NCBI GenBank assembly: GCA_028023455.1
Contig: JAQFVV010012394.1
Location: forward strand, 19,114,353 to 19,178,352
Reading direction: 5' to 3'
From: Epiperipatus broadwayi
Taxonomy: Eukaryota; Onychophora; Udeonychophora; Euonychophora; Peripatidae
Length of the DNA stretch: 64,000 nucleotides
Shown here in pieces: positions 53,688-64,000 of this stretch. The notes below the pieces were generated by a model. The model did not search any database. It was given only the letters and a program-made list of their open reading frames with translations, and was not told the origin of the DNA. The first letter of the stretch is position 1. Each line of letters starts with the position of its first letter. The position numbers were made by a program, and so were the translations under genes.

Positions 53688-55891
53688 GTGAATTATTTAT
53701 AAGTCTTAGTAATTGTTAATGCTTGATGTGTATGCGTGTGTTACTTGATTATTTTCATGCATTATAAATTCTAATTTTTTAAGATAATATCTTGATGTCA
53801 AAATGTGGATTTAGTTATTCAAAATTCAGATTTACTAACACATAATTTTGTTATATAAGATTTACAATATCAAAATTTACTGGATAAGATAATTGTTCAT
53901 TAAATATTTACTCGGATTTAACTTTTATTGAGTATTCTGAATTATGATTTATCATATCATAATTAGCTGAAATAGTGTTCTTATAATAATTTTGGTTTCT
54001 AATTGACCAATATAAAAATAAGTCAAAATATATAAAAGTGTATAATAGGTATATCTTCTGAATCATTTCTTATTAGACTGAGTGTAGCATATTTAAATTA
54101 ACACAATAAAAAAATTCAATTTCTTGTAAAATTGAAAATTTATTTCTAAATAAAACTTAAATATATGCATACCTTATACTTGTATATGTGTAATTACTGG
54201 AATGATTCTGAGCATTGCTTTACATCACGCACTGCCCTCTGGTGCCAAATCTATTCTTATATGAAAAATGCTTCAATCTTAATTTGCTTATTCTTATAAG
54301 GATAGCAGATCTGACACATATTAACTAGAATGAATATTCTGTTTGAATTAGATGTAAATGAAGCATCAGTTAATTATTAAACTTTAAAGGTATAATTAAT
54401 TTCTACTCATTTTAATATCCTCATGAAGAAAAAAAGTGGAATTCATATGCATATATTTGTTTAAAGTCCAACTCCTGCTATTTTTATTTGAAAGACTCTA
54501 GTGATAATTTTGATTAAATTTCATATTGTAAAAATTATTGAATGAACTATTTTGTATTTGAATTCCATTTTCAAAATGAAAATGAATTTTAGTTAAGTCA
54601 TCATAAAAAAATGAAAATGAAAATTTAAAATTAAACCTATTAAAATTTCACAAAAAATGTCTTCGCTGGTGTTTATGAAAGCAATTTTTGTTAGTAAAAA
54701 TAGCTTCCGCTTTATTGTAATTTTATTTTTATGATTTGTCTTTTTTTTAAAAAACAAATATTTTACAAATATGTTGCATAAATAAGCTTAAATATGTAAA
54801 TAAATTATCACAATTTTTCTTTTGGAAATACTAAAACCATAAAACATGCTCTGAAATGCCTGAGGCCAGATAATCTATCATGCTGTCAGTTTTTTTGGTA
54901 TTATGATGCAACCAATCAGAGCATTATTGTTACTTTCAGTTGCAAATTTATGTGATATTTTATGGAGTCTGTATGATATTGACATCAGATTTTTTTTAAA
55001 TTAATAATTTTAATTTTATATTTATATGCAAAAAAAAAAAAAATTCATATCAGTAAATTAATATTTTGTGATTAAACATTGCAACTGTTTAAATATAATT
55101 AAATAGCCCTCTGCTGTGAGAAAATGGCTATATATTTTTAAAGTTAAAAGAGATACCGGAAACTTATATTATAGATAATCGCAAAATAATTAAGAAAAGC
55201 CAAAGTGGTAGCAGCAGCATCAAAAATGCTTTGAAATTTATGACAAAATCACTGACTTTTCTTGAACACATTAAATAGATTTGGAAGTAAACTCAAGATT
55301 TTGAAGAAAAAAAATTGAAGGAATTAATATGTTATATTTATTTATATTAATAAATTTAATCATGTATATTAGAATTCATAATAAATGAATTATTTTTTAA
55401 AAAATCATAATAAAAAGAAATTTGAATAATACAAATATTACAATTTTTTTTGTTTTTTCTTCTGGATTATAATCCTATTTACACAACGCTAATATACTCA
55501 TATAATTGTATAATCAAAATAGCATATACTCTTACAAACATTATCTGTAGTCAGTTCTAAATTTATATAGTTCAGTTTAGTCTTTGTGCTCCTTTATCTC
55601 TTCTTATAGATAATCTTTATGTTTTAGAAGAAAAACAAAGTATAGTTTTTCTTTAATCCTGAAGCAACAATTATTTATCAAAGACTTTTACATGTGTACT
55701 TTAAGAATCAACTGATAAACTATTATAAATTTCAATTCAATCATGCATGATCATAACTTTGAAGCATTCGTTTAAAACTTTGTTCTTGCTATTTTCCATT
55801 ATAGTTTAAATTCTTTAGTTTTTAGTCACTGTATAAGCATCAAAACATAACTTTTTGGTTATTCTTTCTATTTATTTGTTAAAGCATTGCT
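53688..55891. other. Probable PIGP intron, no feature
   Basis: AT-rich. 54190-54440 loosely resembles the units at 42961-43640 ('gaatgaatattctgtttgaattagatg'-like text), but the match is too weak to call. Confidence 0.3.
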
Positions 55892-56751
55892 ATATAGATC
55901 AGCGTTTCCCTGCCTTTCTCTTTGGTGGACCAGCAAATGACCTAGAAATATTTCACAGACCAGAAAGTTTACAAAATAAGGTGTTTCACAAAAGTTTTAT
56001 TTTTTTATTGTATTGATTAAAAACAAATAAAAAATTCATATAAAATAAATACATAAAAAATTAACAAATAATTAGTAAAACAAATAACACATTAATTTGA
56101 AATAAAATTTCTCACAAAAGTGATCATGTCTGATTTGTGTTTGTATTGATTACAGATAAATTATCAAAACATTACAAACAACAAATTTATAGAATGATTT
56201 TTTGTTTGTATTGATTACAAATTAATTATCAAAACATTACAAACAACAAATTTATAGAATATTAACAAATAAATAAGAAATAGATTCACAAAAAAATTAA
56301 TTAATCATTAATTGATATTTAATTTTCAATGTGAAATTTATTCCTGCCTTTCACTTATAATGTTTTTAATCCATGGCTGCAATGTTGTTTCAGAAATACA
56401 AAATGCAGTATCAGGATCCAGGTAATTTCTGTATTTTGCTTTTATAAATATTAATGATGAAAACATCTGTTCGCATAAATAGGTCATGGAAAAACTTAGC
56501 AATAATTTTAAAGCTTTCTCGCTAAACTTTGAATATATATTATTCACAGATATCCAAAATTTGATCAAAATAATTTCCTTAAATTTGAATTCCAGAGTAA
56601 TATCGGAAGATCAATAAGAGATTCTTTTTCATGAAGATTAAGACATACAAATGTGATTAACAGGATTCGTTTTATTTTTGCGTGAATGCCGTGAACCAGC
56701 AAAAAAATTTACAGAATGGGTGCCGGTCCATTGGGAAACAGTGATATAGAC
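55892..56751 (-). mobile_element. Short hAT transposon, 844 bp
   Basis: The element is 55900-56743. Terminal repeats are CAGCGTTTCCC (left) and GGGAAACAGTG (right), and the flanking 8-bp duplication is atatagat / atatagac (55892-55899, 56744-56751). CAG-G ends and 8-bp duplications are diagnostic of hAT. The interior keeps only the C-terminal end of the transposase, so it is an internal deletion derivative of a larger element. Confidence 0.9.
56338..56568 (-). pseudogene. hAT transposase C-terminal (dimerisation) fragment
   Basis: 76 open codons reading 'FWISVNNIYSKFSEKALK', 'TYLCEQMFSSL', 'KAKYRNYLDPD' and 'LQPWIKNIISERQ'. This is the hAT C-terminal dimerisation region of the ZBED5/ZBED8/FAM200 group. 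The N-terminal BED finger and the catalytic DDE part are absent. The original stop (taa after the final Glu) is retained at the low-coordinate end. Confidence 0.8.
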
Positions 56752-57990
56752 TATCACAAACTATGTCTACCAAAGTGACTGTTTACTCATTAACTCAATT
56801 TGAGCACTTTTTAGATTTTAATATATCATCACTCTCATTTCTTTTATTTCATCTATTTATAATTTACTGATGCTGAACATGTTATTTTTTGTTTTTTTAA
56901 TATCTGTTGTAACTTTAATTAATGTTAATTATTAGAAAAAAGTTTACAATAAGAGCAACATTCTATTCTAGTGCTATCTACTGCAAACTTAAATAATCAG
57001 TGATTATCAGATGCCAGAATTATTGCATTTTAAATTCCAATCCTCAGACTGGTTTTGGTTTATGACTTTATCATTGAGGCTTGGATTTCCCCACTCAAGT
57101 TAACAATATGAAATTCAAATCAACCTAAGGCTTTGAACCCAAGTCAACTTGATTAAATACCACTTATGAAAAAAGCGATCCATGTGAAATTTTTGTTTTA
57201 AAAATTATTAAAATAAAATTATCATCAATAATGCGAAGGTTTCAGTTTGAGAGATTGTTGTTTATAAAAGTCTAAAGAGTTTTTAATAGTCTAAATAAAA
57301 TACATCTCGATAAAAGAAAATAGTCAGAATAAAAGTCTAAAGAGTTTTTTTTTTCTTTTATTAGTAGTTTGAAATAAAAGTTGCAATTAATTAATGGGAA
57401 GGGGCTAGAAAATATAACTTAAAAGAAAACTAAAAGCTTAAGATATAAATATTTTATACAAATTAAAAATATCTCGTCATTCAAATTAAAGAGGAAAAAA
57501 AAGGTTTTTCCTGTAATTTAAAGAACTGCAAATATATATGTGTGTTAATAGTGATTGTAAACATAGCAAGATATGTGCGTATTCAATGTTAAGAAATAAA
57601 TGAAAGTTAAAAAATATTGTATAATCATAAGATATATAAACACAGAATTTGCAATGGCTACAAATTAAAAATCCCCAAAACAACAAATTTGCAATGGCTA
57701 CCAAATGAAAACACATAATCAAAAGCTTATCTAAGGAATATATTCAAAAACAGTGGAAGAATTTCAACAACAAATATAGCTGGTGGGCATAAAAACCAAT
57801 TACCAAAGTGACAACAGGTCATCATATAAATAGTCCGGATTTTCATCAACCAGTAGGTGAGTTCGCAATCAGTTGAGATCACAATCATGCAGTGTTAATC
57901 ATCATCGGAAACATGACCAGCTTCAAGCCTGAGTCTGATGAAACAGCAATTTGCCCAGTAAAAGTGATGCCTGCCTAACAACTTGAAAAT
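56752..57990. other. Probable PIGP intron with a decayed hammerhead-like stretch
   Basis: 57045-57105 on the minus strand reads 'cctcaatgataaagtcat', 'aaaccaaaaccagtctgagg', the outline of the family B segment with the core lost. Otherwise AT-rich with tandem-like 'aaatttgcaatggctacaaa' duplicated near 57645 and 57685. Confidence 0.35.
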
Positions 57991-58003
57991 CCGCCATTCG
58001 ATA

Positions 58004-58502
58004 TTTAACTGTCTTAAAGAATAATGTCATGGAATACTAAGCATTAAACCTCAACAAAAACCTCAAATCCAACCGGTTGGAAAGATTTTCACGTGAAGCA
58101 ACAACCAGCAAGAAGTCAATGTTCAAATCCTAAAGGTAATGAATAACATTTTCTTATTTCCATTTCTAATTAATGTAGCCATTGCAATCCTTAAAGCCTC
58201 CAGAGTTAATTAATAAACGAACTCTATAGCATCTATAAAGAACTATTGATGTGCATTTTTTAAGTGCCTTGTATTATTTAATATTATTTTATATATCGTA
58301 CTATAATATGTGTGTACCTGAGGTGGTGATAAGTCATTGTTTCATTTAATTAAGATTCATATAAGTAGTAAAAATTAGAACAATAAATGTTTAGTTAAAA
58401 TAAATTATCTTTAAGCTTAATTTTGTCGGTCAATTCTTTTACCACTAATTAAAGCAACAATTTGTTATTGTATCACTTTTCGATTGAGCTAGTCATGGGA
58501 TA
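58004..58502 (-). repeat. Dispersed repeat R, copy 2
   Basis: Inverse of 37672-38190 with the same landmarks. Two copies 20 kb apart in opposite orientation inside or beside the same gene. Confidence 0.7.
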
Positions 58503-58770
58503 TTTCGAGCGTTGGATTATGGGCCTACTGTCCCGGCACATTAGTTGCTTCATGTAACTAGCTGGTGCTGGAGGTTTTTCCCTCAAAACAAATAAAGTGC
58601 TTGGATAGTAGGGGTTTGAATCTAGCAGTCATGGTGGGCCATGGTCTGGAAATGTGATCGTGTTATGTATGGCATAGCTCGGTCTGATTGTGGGTATCGT
58701 TGATAGCTCTGCTATCGATGGTATTCTCCCCTCTGCTCGAAAGGCTGATTCATTCACGTAATATTCATAA
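58503..58770. repeat. GC-richer SINE-like segment
   Basis: Stands out from its surroundings in G+C ('ggcctactgtcccggcac', 'gtcatggtgggccatgg', 'gatagctctgctatcgatgg'). 'ataggggtttgaatctagc'-like text resembles a B box, without a matching A box. 'attctcccctctgctcg' is similar to the inverse of 37440-37465. Likely a retroposon of unknown type. Confidence 0.35.
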
Positions 58771-58980
58771 TATAAAAATATAAAATTATGATAAATAGGG
58801 TTTAAACCCCATTAAACCTATCAAATAGAGTACTCTGGATCATCTTACGAATGCACCTGGTACAATATATATATTTGATTTTTGTACTCTTGGTTAATAA
58901 AAAACTGAAATCCGATTAACATTTTGAGTTAGATTCAAAAACTTAAGCTGATTTGAATTTTAGATTATTGGCTTGGAGGG
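58771..58980. other. AT-rich DNA, no feature
   Basis: Nothing recognised. Confidence 0.3.
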
Positions 58981-59276
58981 TAAATTAGGATTAAAGTTGG
59001 TTGCTTGGTATCCCTTAGAGACCAAAAACCGCTTTTTTCTGCATTAAAAAAGTTTGCAATTTCGACCGCAATAGCGTGCAAACCGTATACGTCACAGTTA
59101 CATTTTTTTTTTCATTTCTCTCCGCCATTTTTCTATCTTTTTGTACGTCTAAAATTTTTTCTGTGCGATGAAAATTAGACATTTTATAGCAATTTTTGTA
59201 AAGTACATTATTAAAATTTTATAAATTTTTTTATCTTTCTAGATTTTATCAATGTATAAACAAAATAACCGCACAA

Positions 59277-59790
59277 ATGGCTTCTTTCGCCGCTGAAAGT
59301 AATTTTGATTGATTCTGACGAAGACTTTTTTGTTTGTGTTTGATTCTGAGGTTTCGTCATATTTCACCATTAGCCGTGAGTATTCAATTCCTGATCTATT
59401 TTATTTATTTTTTATACAAAATTATATATTTGCAGCTGATCTATTTCATTTATTTTTTATACAAAATTATATATTTGCAGCTGATCTATTTCATTTATTT
59501 TTTATACAAAATTATATATTTGCACTGAAAGCAATAGGTATGTTTCAGAATGGAAGGCATTACCAAAGTAGATTGGCCTGTCACCCGCTGAGTTGAATGC
59601 ATTTTTTGGTATGATTATTCATGTTTGTACTATATCACGCATACCAAAACTAAAATTTATTTGGTCTAAAAATGAATATTTGCATCAACCGGTACTTGCT
59701 AACTTGATAGAGTTATAACCCGAGATCGATTTTTTGGTATTCTAAATAATTTACAATGCCTCCCAATGCTGAATCAACAGTCATCATCAT
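59277..59790 (+). pseudogene. piggyBac-type transposase N-terminal fragment
   Basis: 59277 starts 'MASFAAESNFD' followed at once by a stop. After a 3-copy insertion of tandem DNA the frame 59596-59713 reads 'LNAFFGMIIHVCTISRIP' and 'FIWSKNEYLHQP', then, one frame over, 'TRDRFFGILNNLQC'. This is the conserved block of the DDE_Tnp_1_7 (piggyBac) family ahead of its catalytic aspartates: lnAFfG, then P-W-s..., then 'sRdRF-xIL-xLqf'. The catalytic residues are lost. Dead copy. Confidence 0.7.
59394..59525 (+). repeat. Three-copy 44-bp tandem repeat
   Basis: Unit 'ctgatctatttcatttattt' then 'tttatacaaaattatatatt' then 'tgca', at about 59392, 59437 and 59481. It sits inside the piggyBac-type frame. 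The two overlapping open frames here (LFHLFFIQNYIFAAD repeats) reflect only the tandem DNA. Confidence 0.85.
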
Positions 59791-59846
59791 CATTTCCCAC
59801 TGATATATAATAATTGCTTGTAATTTTTTTGGGTTATTTATTTACT

Positions 59847-60235
59847 GTTTTTATTCATTTCATTGTAGATAAGTTTTTAATTACTTTGAAACATACTTTG
59901 CTATTATGGTCTCCTGTGAAATAATGCATAATTTAGCTCACCCTCATGATATTTCAATAATATAGTAATTATTTTTTACACCCATAACTTAGAATTTACT
60001 ATGTTTTTATTCATTTTATTTTAGAAACAAATTTTTAATTTATTTCATCACATACTATGTTTTTATTCATTTCATTGTAGATAAGTTTTTAATTACTTTG
60101 AAGCATACTTTGCTATTATGGTCTCCTATGAAATAATGCATAATTTAGCTCGCCCTTTCTCCCATGATATTTCAATAATATAGTAAGTATTTTTTACCCC
60201 CATAACTTACACTTTACTAAAGTTATTACTGTTAT
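59847..60235 (+). repeat. Tandem duplication with 212-bp period
   Basis: 'gtttttattcatttcattg' at 59847 and 60059 both continue 'tagataagtttttaattac', 'cttgctattatggtctcc' and 'atttcaataatatagtaa'. A partial third start lies at 60003. The copies are very similar, so this is a recent event. Confidence 0.8.
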
Positions 60236-60784
60236 TTTTTTTTGATTCACACTAAAACCTTGCATTTCTAATAGATATCCCGCATAGAGGGCCTAGAAAA
60301 ACAACTGCTTGCAAAAGTTGAACATATAGGCTGGTTAGTAAAAAAGTGAAACTGAAATTGTCACCTTTTGCCACATTACTCCAACAAACTGTAACTCAGG
60401 TAGGTCATGTTATATATATATATATTTTTTCTGCATTTTATGACGAATGTGATGAAGCTGTCTATGAAATTGTAATTTTAGGTTATACATTTCAAAATTG
60501 AGAGTTTGTGAACCAATATAAAAATAAAAAATTTTAAAATGTGAAAAATATCCTTTTTTTTTATTATTTTTTTGTGGTAATGACTACTTTATCAGCTTTA
60601 TTACATTCTTTCATATTTGCACTTTATAAAAATGTATATATATATATATTTATTTATTGTAATAAATTAGACATTTCATTTAAAATTGTATGTCCTGTAA
60701 TTTTTTCTAGGAATTCAAAATGGCCGTTCAGGCCTCAGGTAAAGGTTTACTATAACGGTCTATGGTTGTTTGCCCTCTATTGTT

Positions 60785-61675
60785 TAAAATTTAAACTAAA
60801 TTGCTTGAGAATCTTACATGTATGTTATTATATTACAAATAAATTAAAATGTATTCAAATGTAAAAGATAATAAAAAAACATTTACCTTTTTAAACATAA
60901 TTACGTCCTATACAGACTAGGAAGTTGGAGAAAAAAGCGGTATTGCTATATCTACTTCGGAGGGCAAATTCGTGCAGGTACGATGAAAACAAAGCTCTGC
61001 TAGTGCCAGATTGGAATTTCAGCTTACGCTTTGCTCTCATCCACAATAATAATAAAAAAACCTTTTGAATGTTGGATTAATTACATGACATTAATTAAAA
61101 TAATTACTTTTAATTTCTTTGAAAGTTAAGAATTTAAAGTGTCTACAACTTAAGAATTTAAAATAACTACATTTATAGCACATGTTGCAAAAAAAAGACA
61201 CCTTATGTGTTCAACGGCGCGAATTACACGCATACGTGTACAGTTTTATAGTTACAAAAGATGTCTGCTACATGCTTAGTACCTGATTGTGAAATTTTAA
61301 GTGTTGTTGCTATTCTGGCAGAAGAATGGAATCTGCGCCAGTTATGGGATTCCATACAAACTACGGATTTGGCCATCAAATGGCTTGCACGAAGACTCCT
61401 TCTGAAGAACTACGCCTTATGCCAACAGTGCGGTGTTCGGTGTGCGCTGGTGAAGTATTCTGCAGGCTTAGATGGGTGTAGATGGCAATGCAGAATATGT
61501 CACCATCGCATCTCAGTCATACCACTTTTTTCTCCAACTTCCTAGTCTGTATAGGACGTAATTATGTTTAAAAAGGTAAATGTTTTTTTTATTATCTTTT
61601 ACATTTGAATAAATTTTAATTTGTGATATAATAACATACATGTAAGATTCTCAAACAATTTAGTTTAAATTTTAA
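60785..61675. repeat. Long inverted arms around a Merlin-type fragment
   Basis: Left arm 60785-60945 and right arm 61520-61675 match over about 150 bp: 'taattacgtcctatacagac', 'taggaagttggagaaaaaag' and their inverse, plus 'gagaatcttacatgta' and 'tttaaaatttaaact'. This could be a terminal inverted repeat of a separate element or a folded-back duplication. Confidence 0.7.
61261..61545 (+). pseudogene. Merlin-type transposase N-terminal fragment
   Basis: A 94-codon frame. 'LRQLWDSIQTTDLAIKWLAR' and 'CQQCGVRCALVKYSAGLDG' then 'WQCRICHHRISV' match the N-terminal helix and the C-x2-C...C-x2-C zinc-ribbon-like segment of Merlin/ISXO2-type transposases. It then runs into the right inverted arm ('LFSPTS'). 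No DDE part. The open, cysteine-conserving frame is better kept than in the other Merlin copies. Confidence 0.65.
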
Positions 61676-61705
61676 ATTAGGATTAAAGTTGGTTGCTTGG
61701 TATAT

Positions 61706-63060
61706 AACTGCATTATTTCTAGTTGGGAATTTAAATGCAATAAAGTATCTGCTAGTCACTGATTACTCAATTTTACTACAGATGGCATCAGAATAGAGGG
61801 CTGCTCTTGTTTTATCCTATATTGTGTGAGCTGAAAAATTAAGTATTTTTGTTATTGAAAACTTTATTATGAAGACTTGAAATAAAGAAAGTAAAACTAA
61901 AAAGAATGTAACCAATCCACTTGGGTTTTTTTTTAAAAAATTACAGAAACTTAATTAAAAACATACAGTCAGAACTGGTTTAAATACTTTTTCATATTGT
62001 TATTAATAATAAAAGCAACAGCATATTTTTAATATTAAAAAAAAAATAATTAATTCCTCATTTGCCATTTCTAATATTTTCCAAGTAAACTATACATAAT
62101 CTATTTTTAAACACTATCAATATATGTTGCTCAAAGAGAGAATAGATCAGCAATAAGAGAATTTAAGAAATAATGAATGTTTAACACTATAGTAATTGAA
62201 ATCAATATAAAAACAATTGGAAATTTATGTATTATAAGACATATCTTAGATTAAATTACCAAAAGAAATATCAAAGTGAATACCATGAGAAAAGACATAA
62301 AGGGGATGTCCAAAAAGGGATTGTCAAGAAAGAATAAATAGAGAAATTTAAAGGAAGATTTATAGAGGGCTTGAGAATTGGAAGAAATTATAGTATTACA
62401 AACTGATAAGAGGATATATATTTGTCTTGCCCTATTAAAGTTTGCCATGTCACTCATATTTTTATTTTTTATAATTTTATTAAATGGTGAACTACCATGT
62501 AACATAAATATATGTGAATGTAATAAAAGGCTGAATTCTGGAAATAAAAAAAAAATTACATGTGGCTAAAACTTACGCCCGTCATCATTCTTTCTATTCT
62601 AGATTTATTTTTTCATATACATATTTTTTCCATCATTTGTGTTTGTAATTCAAATTTGCAAACATTTGTTCATCCGTGTATAAAAGTGATTTCTTTTTTA
62701 TAAGCCAATGTTAAGTGCACTTTTGGTGAAGTTCACCATAATCATGTATGTCACTGAAGTCTGACAAAGAAATCAGTATTGTAGTACATTATCTATTCAT
62801 ATACAGCATATATATATATATGTGTCCGTGTGTGTGTGTAAAAAATAATCATAATTATTTTATTAAAGAAGAAATCCTCTTGACACCTAGCTTAATACAT
62901 ATCAATTAAATACAATTTTAATAGACAATACTACAAGTAGGGGATAGCCATAGACAGCTTTAAAATCTTTTTATCACTAAATGCCATATCAGACTTTCTT
63001 TATTGAATATTTGTAATAGCAGAATAAGAAAGAAATTGGAAGATATAATTTAAATAAAAT
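61706..63060. other. Intergenic or intronic AT-rich DNA
   Basis: No feature. (TA)n and (TG)n runs near 62808-62840. Overlapping frames at 62251-62505 (minus) and 62378-62569 (plus) have no family resemblance. Confidence 0.3.
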
Positions 63061-63175
63061 GTAAATAAAGGCAAAACTCCCCATACAGTAGTGCCACTCT
63101 GTGCCAAACAGAGTAATCAATGGATGCCAGAAGGCTTGTGCATAAAATCCCAATCTAGTGCCTACTCATCCAATA

Positions 63176-63217
63176 TCCCCAGACTAGTTTCTGGCTTGTG
63201 GCCATCATCAGTGAGGA
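63176..63217 (-). ncRNA. Type I hammerhead ribozyme motif (family B, intact)
   Basis: Helix I TCCTCA/TGGGGA, core CTGATGA, helix II TGGC-cacaa-GCCA (4 full pairs; in other copies the first pair is A-A), GAAA, palindromic helix III ACTAGT, cleavage after the C complementary to 63182. All conserved residues are present. Confidence 0.8.
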
Positions 63218-63868
63218 GCCTTGGATCTGAGAGCACTGCACATAGATCTTAGGATCTAATGCAACCCTCCAGCAGCCACCTTTTAACTCTACTTTACTAC
63301 AAAACTATGAGAATGAAATTGAAAACATTGTTAATATCTTCAATCTAAGCTCAATAGCTTATATAGTCATATGGGTCTGAACTCAATTCAGCACCCATAC
63401 ATTTTGGTGTCTTTGGCTCTTAAACAACCATAGCCACCACTATCCTATTAGGCAGGATTGGTGTTAAACCATCAAACATCACATGATCACCATCTCTATA
63501 CTAGCACATAATTTATTGTAAACAAAGGCAAAACTCCCCATACAGTAGTGCCACCCTGTGCCTTTGTTTACAACAAATGTGCTAGTATAGAGATGGTGAT
63601 CATGTGATGTTTGATGGTTTAACACCAATCCTGCTTAATAGGATAGTGGTGGTTATGGTTGTTTAAGAGCCAAAGACACCAAAATGTATGGGTGCTGAAT
63701 TGAGTTCAGACCCATATGACTATATAAGCTATTGAGCTTAGATTGACGATATTAACAATGTTTTCAATTTCATTCTCATAGTTTTGTAGTAAAGTAGAGT
63801 TAAAAGGTGGCTGCTGGAGGGTTGCATTAGATCCTAAGATCTATGTGCAGTGCTCTCAGATCCAAGGC

Positions 63869-63910
63869 TCCTCACTGATGATGGCCACAAGCCAGAAACT
63901 AGTCTGGGGA
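63869..63910 (+). ncRNA. Type I hammerhead ribozyme motif (family B, intact)
   Basis: The same motif on the plus strand: TCCTCA 63869-63874, CTGATGA 63875-63881, TGGC-cacaa-GCCA 63882-63894, GAAA 63895-63898, ACTAGT ending at 63903, C63904 as predicted cleavage nucleotide, TGGGGA 63905-63910. Together with 63176-63217 it is an inverted pair of intact motifs. Confidence 0.8.
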
Positions 63911-64000
63911 TATTGGATGAGTAGGCACTAGATTGGGATTTTATGCACAAGCCTTCTGGCATCCATTGATTACTCTGTTTGGCACAGAGTGGCACTACTG

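Larger units (their letters stand above)
58985..61705. mobile_element. Composite transposon region bounded by a 25-bp direct repeat
   Basis: 'attaggattaaagttggttg' then 'cttggtat' occurs at 58984-59011 and again at 61676-61703. Between lie a piggyBac-type gene fragment (59277-59790), tandem duplications (59394-59525, 59847-60235), and a pair of 150-bp inverted arms (60785-60945, 61520-61675) around a Merlin-type fragment. The direct repeats could be a duplicated internal piece rather than a target-site duplication. The order suggests at least two nested elements. Confidence 0.5.
63064..64000. mobile_element. Family B palindrome, continues past the window
   Basis: A minus-strand unit (63068-63525) starts 'aaaggcaaaactccccat' and ends 'catgatcaccatctctata'. 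An inner duplicate of the first 45 bp (63530-63562) marks the turn. The plus-strand unit 63565-64000 then repeats everything in the other direction ('ctagtatagagatggtgatc' to 'gcacagagtggcactactg'). The arms are nearly identical, and both hammerheads are intact: this is the youngest-looking family B copy. The right end and its target-site duplication lie beyond 64000. Confidence 0.85.

Noticed and set aside
60541-60864. 107-codon plus-strand frame
   Set aside because: Crosses into the left inverted arm, rich in F, Y and I, no domain recognised.
53688-64000. Last PIGP exon
   Set aside because: I looked for an exon starting in the right phase with an acidic residue and an I-S-E-V-N-type block; no stretch with an acceptor fits.

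Overview
The window is a strongly AT-rich piece of an animal (metazoan) nuclear genome. The evidence is split coding exons with GT-AG introns of several kilobases, non-LTR retrotransposon debris, tRNA-derived retroposons and Merlin, hAT and piggyBac DNA transposons; nothing looks bacterial, organellar or viral. The one gene recognised with confidence is PIGP, a small ER membrane subunit of the enzyme that starts GPI-anchor synthesis. Its start (MPEHSPAPTPAR...) looks invertebrate, and my weak guess is an arthropod, possibly an arachnid. Protein-coding sequence of host genes is well under 1% of the window.

Layout. 1-8 kb: AT-rich intergenic DNA with minisatellite-like units, a decayed RTE-type LINE end, and at 7.2-8.0 kb a 416-bp tandem dimer carrying two hammerhead-ribozyme motifs (family A). 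8.7-10.7 kb: a 5'-truncated CR1-like LINE on the minus strand, broken by a small family B insertion. 11-16 kb: short foldback retroposons and two dated family B insertions with clear target-site duplications. 17-18.2 kb: T-rich minisatellites. 21.56-22.94 kb: a nearly complete but frameshifted Merlin transposon. 25.6-26.4 kb: a 405-bp tandem dimer with hammerheads (family C). 26.4-28.4 kb: unusually repeat-poor sequence with the first coding exon and probable promoter of an unidentified minus-strand gene. 29.4-31.0 kb: one 1.54-kb insertion made of four family B units, two in each direction. 32-33.5 kb: two long palindromes, one with tRNA-like arms. 36-37.3 kb: a CR1 ORF1 remnant. 38.9-53.7 kb: three PIGP exons whose two introns hold CR1, RTE, a tRNA-Gly-like sequence, an inverted pair of an unknown repeat X, and a second Merlin-type element (49105-50815) inserted into X. 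55.9-56.7 kb: a short hAT element. 59-61.7 kb: a composite of piggyBac and Merlin fragments with long inverted arms. 63.06-64.0 kb: a large family B palindrome that runs off the window.

The main result is that at least three sequence families (A, B, C) carry sequences that fold as type I hammerhead ribozymes: CUGANGA, a short helix II, GAAA, a loopless self-complementary helix III (AUGCAU, ACUAGU or ACCGGU), then C at the cleavage site. They occur as tandem dimers or inverted multimers with predicted cleavage sites 405-455 bp apart, and family B insertions have 13-17 bp target-site duplications. This is the organisation described for hammerhead-bearing terminal repeats of Penelope-like elements and for animal retrozymes, i.e. 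small retroposons that pass through self-cleaved, possibly circular RNA. No Penelope reverse transcriptase is present here, so these copies look non-autonomous.
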